Assembly: GCA_903822375.1 (NCBI GenBank)
Contig: CAIJOU010000131.1
Span: 1-28,035 of the forward strand
Direction of reading: 5' to 3'
From: Candidatus Hydrogenedentota bacterium
GTDB lineage: Bacteria > Hydrogenedentota > Hydrogenedentia > Hydrogenedentales > CAITNO01
Length of the DNA stretch: 28,035 bases
In this document: piece by piece, positions 23,812 to 28,035 of the stretch
Layout: the number at the start of each line of letters is the position of its first letter
How positions within the stretch are numbered: position 1 is the first letter of the stretch
Program-made: the position numbers and the translations under genes
Notes under the pieces: generated by a model
Seen by the model: only the letters and a program-made list of their open reading frames with translations
What the model was told of the DNA's origin: nothing
Database searches by the model: none

Positions 23812-24978
23812 ATGGATAAAGTATATGTCGTTTCCGCGGTGCGCACCGCGGTGGGCCGTTCCAAGGCGGGCAGCGCGATTGCGCACGTGCGCCCCGACGA
23901 TCTGGGCGCGGCGGCCATCGCCGAGGCGGTGAAACGTTCCGGCGTGCCCGCGGACCGCATTGATGACTGCATCATGGGCTGCGCCTTCCCCGAGGCCGAG
24001 TCCGGCATGAATGTGGGCCGCATTGCCGTGCAGGCGGCCGGGCTGCCCGACTCGGTGTCCGGCGAGACCATCAACCGCTTCTGCTCGTCCGGGTTGGAGG
24101 CCATGGCCACGGCCGCGGCGAAAATCGAAGTGGGCATGATCGACTGCGCCATCGCGGGCGGTCTCGAATCGATGAGCATCATCCCGCTCGGCGGCAACAA
24201 GCTGGTGCCGAACCCGACGCTCACCAAGACGCATCCGCGCGCCTACAGCGGCATGGGCCAGTGCGCGGACAATGTGGCCAAAGACTTCAACATCACCCGC
24301 GAGGAATGCGACGCCTGGGCGCTGCGCAGCAACCAGCGCGCGGTGGCCGCCATCGCCGCGGGCAAGTTCAAGGACGAGATCGTGCCCCTGACGGTTCCCG
24401 GCCCCAAGGGCAAGACCTACGTGTTCGACACCGACGAGGGTCCGCGCGCCGAAACGACGCTCGAGGGCCTGGCGTCACTGCGGCCCGCCTTTGCGGCGTC
24501 GCCCAAGCTCGGCGTCAGCACGGCCGGCAACTCCAGCCAGACGAGCTGCGGCGGCGCGGCCACGGTCCTTGCCAGCGAGGCGCTGGTGAAGGAACTGGGC
24601 CTGAAGCCGCTGGCGAAACTGCGCGGCTATGCCGTGTGCGGCGGCGACCCGGGCTACCTCGGCCCGCCGCAGGTGCCCGCCATCGAGAAGGCCTGCGCCA
24701 TGGCCGGCATCACGGTCAAGGACCTCGGCCTGGTCGAATGCAACGAGGCCTTCGCCGCGCAGACGATCTACGTGGTCAAGACGCTGGGTCTTGACGAGGA
24801 GATCGTCAACGTGAACGGCGGCGCCATCGCGCTGGGCCACCCGCTCGGCTGCACCGGCGCCAAGCTGGCCGCACAGCTCATCCACGAGATGAAGCGGCGC
24901 GGCGTGAAATGGGGCCTGGAGACCATGTGCATCGGCGGCGGCATGGGTGCCGCCGGCGTCTTCGAACTCTGCGACTAA
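23812..24978 (+). CDS. fadA: Acetyl-CoA C-acyltransferase (thiolase)
   Basis: 388 residues with GGGAGAA eight or so bases before ATG 23812. The catalytic set is complete: Cys91 (NRFCSSGLEA) as acyl acceptor, His343 (GGAIALGHPLGCTGAK) and Cys373 (CIGGGMGAAG) as the general base. CNEAFAAQ precedes these as usual. As FadA it cleaves 3-ketoacyl-CoA to acetyl-CoA plus a shortened acyl-CoA, the last step after FadN. Position just after fadN shows an operon, and a strong terminator at 24998-25040 ends it. A biosynthetic acetyl-CoA acetyltransferase would have similar motifs, but partnership with fadN favours degradation. Confidence 0.95.
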   Translation: MDKVYVVSAVRTAVGRSKAGSAIAHVRPDDLGAAAIAEAVKRSGVPADRIDDCIMGCAFPEAESGMNVGRIAVQAAGLPDSVSGETINRFCSSGLEAMATAAAKIEVGMIDCAIAGGLESMSIIPLGGNKLVPNPTLTKTHPRAYSGMGQCADNVAKDFNITREECDAWALRSNQRAVAAIAAGKFKDEIVPLTVPGPKGKTYVFDTDEGPRAETTLEGLASLRPAFAASPKLGVSTAGNSSQTSCGGAATVLASEALVKELGLKPLAKLRGYAVCGGDPGYLGPPQVPAIEKACAMAGITVKDLGLVECNEAFAAQTIYVVKTLGLDEEIVNVNGGAIALGHPLGCTGAKLAAQLIHEMKRRGVKWGLETMCIGGGMGAAGVFELCD

Positions 24979-24997
24979 GTTCCCCGCGACAAACTTC

Positions 24998-25040
24998 CTG
25001 CGGCGGATCGGGCCAAGGCCCGGTCCGCCGCAGTGTTTTT
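24998..25040 (+). terminator. Rho-independent terminator of fadNA
   Basis: CTGCGGCGGA (24998-25007) pairs with TCCGCCGCAG (25024-25033); a T-G wobble and a further 6 bp (CGGGCC/GGCCCG) extend the stem to 17 pairs around an AA loop. TGTTTTT follows at 25034-25040. This is the strongest terminator in the window and separates the fad operon from the paralogue array. Confidence 0.9.
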
Positions 25041-25106
25041 CGCCTGTACGTTTGGAGACGGCCATGGTATATTTGAAACGCCAGTGACCTTGCACGGAGT
25101 TTGAAC

Positions 25107-25170
25107 GCCGGGGCATGGCCGCAACAGATACGCCAAACTGCCACGGCGGTGGCGCGCCACATTGGGGCTC
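25107..25170 (+). repeat. Upstream repeat fragment of paralogue 1
   Basis: GCCGGGGCATGGCCGC (25107-25122) is identical to part of REP copy A. The following TGCCACGGCGG and GCGCCACATTGG resemble the stretch at 26147-26204 before paralogue 2 (TGCCACGACGG, GCGCCATATGG). The upstream regions are therefore related as well as the genes. Confidence 0.5.
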
Positions 25171-25198
25171 CGGCGCGGAGATAGAAGGAGGAAGGTCG

Positions 25199-26116
25199 AT
25201 GCGCGTACAGCAGGTGCGGAAGGTGCGGAGACAGCGCCGCCCTGGCTATCCCACGCGGCCGGAGGTGGCCCGCGATCCCGAACTGCTCCGTCGCCATGTG
25301 CCTTCGGCATGGAAGAAGTCGGCGCAGGTGACTGCGGCGCTGTCCATCATGCTGGCATCGGCCCATGCGCAGGATGCAATTCCAAAGAAGGCACCCCTGA
25401 AGATAGCACCCATTTTTGAGCACGGCGAAGGGTTCGGCTCTGAAGGATGTATCATTATTACGCCGCCCAGATTCCTTGCGGAGGAGGAGGCGCTCCGAAT
25501 CATCACAGAGGAGCTTGCGAAAGCGGGAATACCAGCGCCCTTGAAGGACGAAGTCTTGCCCCAGATGTTTATCCAGAAATGCAGGGACGGGCGGCTCGAC
25601 GAAGGCCGCCGACCATTTATCTTTGACTTCTACGAACCCACAAAGCGTATTGCCATCGAATATGTGTCATACAAGGACGACAATCTTCTGCTGAGCGGTA
25701 ATGAAAAGTGGCTTGGCGGAAGTGTTACCCCGCGGAATTTCGTGAAGGCGGCCGAATGGGTGCGCAAGGAGATCCAGAAGAACGAGTCCGCGCCTGACGT
25801 CTATTATGGAATTCTGTATGATCCGGCCCCTCTCCCCCAAGAACCAGATTCGACATTTACACCTATCCGTTCCAAGGAAAATGAAAAAGCGGGTATAGAC
25901 GCCGAAGCGCCGCGCTCCGAGCAGCAAAGGAAACGTCCTTCAATTGTTGGCGTCCTGAATTCGCCGGAAGCGAAAGAGGAAAGACGTGTGAGAGCCGAAG
26001 ATTGGAAGAAGCGGCACGACGAAGACCTAAGAATAGCCTTCAACAAGTCTTCCAACCTGCTTCGCGCCCAGGTGCGCGACTTCATAGAATGGCTCAAGGG
26101 GCAGGGCGCAATATGA
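25199..26116 (+). CDS. Paralogue 1 of unrecognised secreted/membrane protein family
   Basis: 305 residues from ATG 25199 (AAGGAGG at 25185-25191). I do not recognise the family. The first 41 residues are strongly basic (VRKVRRQRRPGYPTRPEVAR, then DPELLRRHVPSAWKKS) and precede a short hydrophobic stretch (AQVTAALSIMLASAHA) with an AXA-like end before QDAIP. The domain then has IAPIFEHGEGFGSEGCI, TPPRFLAEEEALRIITEELA, FDFYEPTKRIAIEYVSYKDD and DVYYGILYDP. The C-terminal third is charged (NSPEAKEERRVRAEDWKKR) and ends LLRAQVRDFIEWLKGQGAI. The protein is probably exported or anchored with a cytoplasmic N-tail. Codon use in the middle is less GC-rich than in fadNA, and the gene is followed by two paralogues. 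Confidence 0.75.
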   Translation: MRVQQVRKVRRQRRPGYPTRPEVARDPELLRRHVPSAWKKSAQVTAALSIMLASAHAQDAIPKKAPLKIAPIFEHGEGFGSEGCIIITPPRFLAEEEALRIITEELAKAGIPAPLKDEVLPQMFIQKCRDGRLDEGRRPFIFDFYEPTKRIAIEYVSYKDDNLLLSGNEKWLGGSVTPRNFVKAAEWVRKEIQKNESAPDVYYGILYDPAPLPQEPDSTFTPIRSKENEKAGIDAEAPRSEQQRKRPSIVGVLNSPEAKEERRVRAEDWKKRHDEDLRIAFNKSSNLLRAQVRDFIEWLKGQGAI

Positions 26117-26414
26117 AACCTTGAGGATGGTCTGCTGTGTCAAACTGCCGGGGCATGGCTCCCGCAAATGCATTATGAGTGCCACGACGGAGCGCCATAT
26201 GGACTGCGGTGGCAACGACACCGCTTTGGCTGGAATCTCATGAACGACTTGGATGAATTACCATGCGCCAGGCAAAGCGTCGACAAGACCAGCGAGTTCC
26301 AGGCCGAGTACATAGACACAGTAGAATGTAGACGGTGAGGACAGCCAAAGCGGCGTCGTTGCCGCCGCACTCCAAATTAAGACGCGGCGCGGTGAACGAA
26401 GGAGTTAAGGTGCG
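26117..26414. other. Spacer between paralogues 1 and 2
   Basis: The 298 bases contain a REP fragment with GCCGGGGCATGGCTCCCGCAA at its start (26147-26166) and the inverted-repeat element at 26201-26373. GAAGGAG at about 26398-26404 serves paralogue 2. No terminator or clear promoter is visible, so read-through from paralogue 1 is possible. Confidence 0.5.
26201..26373. repeat. Element with 32-base inverted terminal repeats
   Basis: The left arm (26201-26232) and the reverse complement of the right arm (26342-26373) match at 29 of 32 bases, sharing GGCAACGAC and CCGCTTTGGCTG. They flank 109 bases that encode nothing recognisable. A diverged third copy of the arm lies at 27382-27413. The structure resembles a small non-autonomous element or a paired repeat; no target-site duplication is evident. 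Confidence 0.75.
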
Positions 26415-27356
26415 ATGCGCGTAAAACAGGTTCGGAAGGTGCGGCGACAGCGCCGCCCCGGCTATCCCACGCGGCCCGAAGTGGCACGGGACCCCGAACT
26501 GCTCCGCCGCCATATGCCCTCGGCCTGGAAAAAGTCGGCGCAGGTGACTGCCGCACTGTCCCTGCTGCTCGCGGCAGGATGCGGGAACGGGGTTGGCTCC
26601 CATGAAGGCGCTCCGGTGAGGGTAGCTCCGGTCTTCGAACATGGCGAGGGAAGAGGGTCCTCCGGTTGCATAGTCACCGTGCCACCGGCGTTCCTTTCCG
26701 AGGAGGATGCGCTGCGCCTCATTTCGGACGAACTGGCCAAGGCGGGCCTGTCCATGCCACAGCGGAACGTGACACTGGAACAGGTACTCATTCCCCGTGT
26801 CCAGTTCTCCGGTTACCTTCGTAGAATGTTCGGGTCCGAGTTTATGCAGAATTCTTTCCCTCTTGTAGCCGACTTGGTGAATTCTGAAAAAGGTGTGGTG
26901 ATTGAATACGTGTCCCCCGCCAATTGCGACGAACTGGGCGCCAAACCTAGCAACTCAACCGTAAACAGTTATGACTGCCGGGAGGTTGCGGAGAAGGTGG
27001 GCGGGGCAATTCGCGCGTCGGGCAAGGCACCCGGCATGACCTACGGCGTCTTCTATGATCCCATGTGTCGCGCGGAATTCCCAGAGCAGCCCGAGCGCAA
27101 GCCGCAGAAAGGGGAGGAATTGAAAGTCCCCGATGTGGACTCCAACTCTCCGGAGGCCGGGTCGGAAAGGCAAAAGAATCTCGACGCGTGGCGAAAGCGA
27201 TGTGACCAGGCGGAGGCAGAAGACCGCAAAGAAAAGGACGCGTGGCGAAAGCAGTGCGACCAAGTCCGGGCAACAGCCCGAAAAGAGTCGCTCGAATTGC
27301 TCCGCGCGCAGGTAAAGGACTTCATCGAATGGCTGAAAGGCCAGGGGGTCATATAA
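26415..27356 (+). CDS. Paralogue 2, putative lipoprotein of the same family
   Basis: 313 residues. The first 49 residues differ from paralogue 1 mainly at positions 4 and 34. The hydrophobic stretch ends LSLLLAAGCGNG, giving a lipobox-like Cys instead of the AXA end seen in copies 1 and 3. The conserved block reads VAPVFEHGEGRGSSGCI, PPAFLSEEDALRLISDELA, then LVNSEKGVVIEYVSPAN and MTYGVFYDPM. A tandem 18-residue repeat (DAWRKRCDQAEAEDRKEK, then DAWRKQCDQVRATARKES) lies before LLRAQVKDFIEWLKGQG; paralogue 1 has one related unit. Function unknown. The start at 26415 has AAGGAGT 11 bases upstream. Probably exported. Confidence 0.75.
   Translation: MRVKQVRKVRRQRRPGYPTRPEVARDPELLRRHMPSAWKKSAQVTAALSLLLAAGCGNGVGSHEGAPVRVAPVFEHGEGRGSSGCIVTVPPAFLSEEDALRLISDELAKAGLSMPQRNVTLEQVLIPRVQFSGYLRRMFGSEFMQNSFPLVADLVNSEKGVVIEYVSPANCDELGAKPSNSTVNSYDCREVAEKVGGAIRASGKAPGMTYGVFYDPMCRAEFPEQPERKPQKGEELKVPDVDSNSPEAGSERQKNLDAWRKRCDQAEAEDRKEKDAWRKQCDQVRATARKESLELLRAQVKDFIEWLKGQGVI
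27183..27290 (+). repeat. 54-base in-frame tandem duplication within paralogue 2
   Basis: Units 27183-27236 and 27237-27290 both begin GACGCGTGGCGAAAGC and encode 18 residues each. The first half of each unit is nearly identical and the second half has diverged, so the duplication is not brand new. It lengthens the charged, probably helical tail before the FIEWLKGQG motif. Confidence 0.8.
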
Positions 27357-27381
27357 TGACTGTTACGGCGGCACACCATGT

Positions 27382-27413
27382 GGAATGCGCCAACGCCGCC
27401 GCCGCTTTGGCCG
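27382..27413 (+). repeat. Diverged third copy of the inverted-repeat arm
   Basis: GGAATGCGCCAACG followed by CCGCCGCTTTGGCCG resembles the 26201 arm, with the CGCCGCTTTGGC end best kept. It begins 26 bases after the paralogue 2 stop. Confidence 0.5.
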
Positions 27414-27472
27414 TGTGCCGCAAAACGCGATCGCTCCTTTCGGGACGTTTACTCTGCGCAACAGGTTCCAAT

Positions 27473-27574
27473 CCTCTGCGGACCTCTGCGTTCTCCGCGC
27501 CTCTGCGTTCATGCGTTCCTGTTCCTCATCGCAGAGACGCAGAGGACGCAAAGAAACGCAGAGAAGATGGAAGA
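27473..27574. repeat. CTCTGCG / CGCAGAG inverted repeat
   Basis: The left arm (27473-27509) repeats CTCTGCG three times; the right arm (27531-27574) has GCAGAGACGCAGAGGACGCA and AACGCAGAG, its inverse. This CGCAGAG type of repeat is dispersed in many bacterial genomes as I recall. It separates paralogues 2 and 3. Confidence 0.75.
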
Positions 27575-27606
27575 ACGGTCATACGATGAAGACAGGAGTG
27601 GGCCCA

Positions 27607-28035
27607 ATGAACATAAACAAGGTGCGCAAGGTGCGGCGTCAGCGCCGTCCGGGCTATCCCGCGCGGCCAGAAGTGATGCGGGACCCCGAACTGCTCCGCC
27701 GCCATGTGCCATCGGCGTGGAAAAAGTCGGCACAGGTGACTGCGGCGTTGTCTATAATCCTCGCGTCGGCCAGTGCTCAGGACTCCCTATCAAAGGGAAA
27801 GGCGCTCAAGATAGCCCCAATCTTCGAGCATGGCGAAGGCAGGGGGACAACAGGCTGCGTCGTAATGAACCCACCGGATTTCTTATCTGAGGAAGAAGCT
27901 GTCAGGATAATTATAAAGGAGCTTGTGAAAGCGGGAATCCAGGAGCCTGAGCAGACAAAGAGCTTGCCAGATATTCTGATTCCAAAGTACGAAACAGGCA
28001 TAGGCCCTTCGTTTCGGAACAAGGACGGCTCCGAG
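27607..28035 (+). CDS. Paralogue 3, same family, truncated by window end
   Basis: At least 143 codons with no stop before the edge. ATG 27607 follows AGGAG at 27594-27598. After four changed residues at the start (NINK), residues 6-49 match paralogue 1 at 42 of 44 positions, then LASASAQ gives an AXA-type end. The conserved block is IAPIFEHGEGRGTTGCVV, PPDFLSEEEAVRIIIKELV, then a variable part with LPDILIPKYETG. The tail lies outside the window. It shows that the family forms a tandem array of at least three. Confidence 0.78.
   Translation, partial: MNINKVRKVRRQRRPGYPARPEVMRDPELLRRHVPSAWKKSAQVTAALSIILASASAQDSLSKGKALKIAPIFEHGEGRGTTGCVVMNPPDFLSEEEAVRIIIKELVKAGIQEPEQTKSLPDILIPKYETGIGPSFRNKDGSE

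Noticed and set aside
27473..27574. CRISPR-like or direct-repeat array from CTCTGCG units
   Set aside because: Units are too short, arms are inverted, and no spacers of constant length exist.

Overview
The window is a GC-rich stretch of bacterial chromosome with about 22 protein genes on both strands. No rRNA, tRNA, CRISPR array, integrase or intact insertion sequence was seen. Secreted proteins with signal peptides or a lipobox, a bactofilin/M23 peptidase pair, two secreted carbohydrate-active enzymes plus a third candidate, a Hanks-type kinase, a uroporphyrinogen-decarboxylase-like protein and abundant small palindromic repeats point to an uncultivated Gram-negative environmental bacterium. 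The style resembles the Planctomycetota/Hydrogenedentota/PVC groups. This placement is inference from gene content only; no phylogenetic marker was analysed.

Layout. 174-1417: a Nudix hydrolase translationally coupled to an endonuclease-III-fold glycosylase. 1441-1671: an inverted pair of three-hairpin repeats. 1966-3201: a URO-D-family protein. 3236-5865 (minus): a Ser/Thr kinase and a secreted clan-A glycoside hydrolase. 5865-6017: a repeat cluster. 6241-6753: a DUF456 membrane protein. 6777-11679 (minus): a secreted all-helical (six-hairpin-like) protein, pepA and miaB. 11781-14077: a YtxJ-like protein, a 46-residue Cys-rich protein and a S41-like lipoprotein with altered catalytic residues. 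14230-15804: a consensus sigma70 promoter driving an M23 peptidase and a bactofilin. 15960-18013: mnmA and a TauE/SafE permease. 18241-20766: an NPCBM-GH36 alpha-galactosidase. 21400-24978: a fadN-fadA beta-oxidation operon closed by a strong terminator.

25199 to the right edge is the least ordinary part. It is a tandem array of three paralogues of a protein I cannot assign to any family; the third copy is cut by the window end. They share an almost invariant basic segment of about 45 residues placed before a signal-peptide-like hydrophobic stretch. A conserved HGEG-x-G-x(2)-GC domain follows, then a variable tail ending in a conserved FIEWLKGQG motif (visible in the two complete copies). Between copies 1 and 2 the first 49 codons differ by 14 synonymous and only 2 amino-acid-changing codons, so the unusual leader is held by selection on protein sequence. 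The gaps between the copies are filled with short inverted-repeat elements. This array is the best candidate for something undescribed.

Functional themes: cell-envelope shaping (M23 + bactofilin), glycan breakdown (GH36, agarase-like enzyme, helical enzyme), fatty-acid oxidation (fadNA), tRNA modification (miaB, mnmA) and housekeeping repair or sanitation (Nudix, glycosylase). At least five kinds of dispersed palindromic repeat occupy most longer intergenic spaces.
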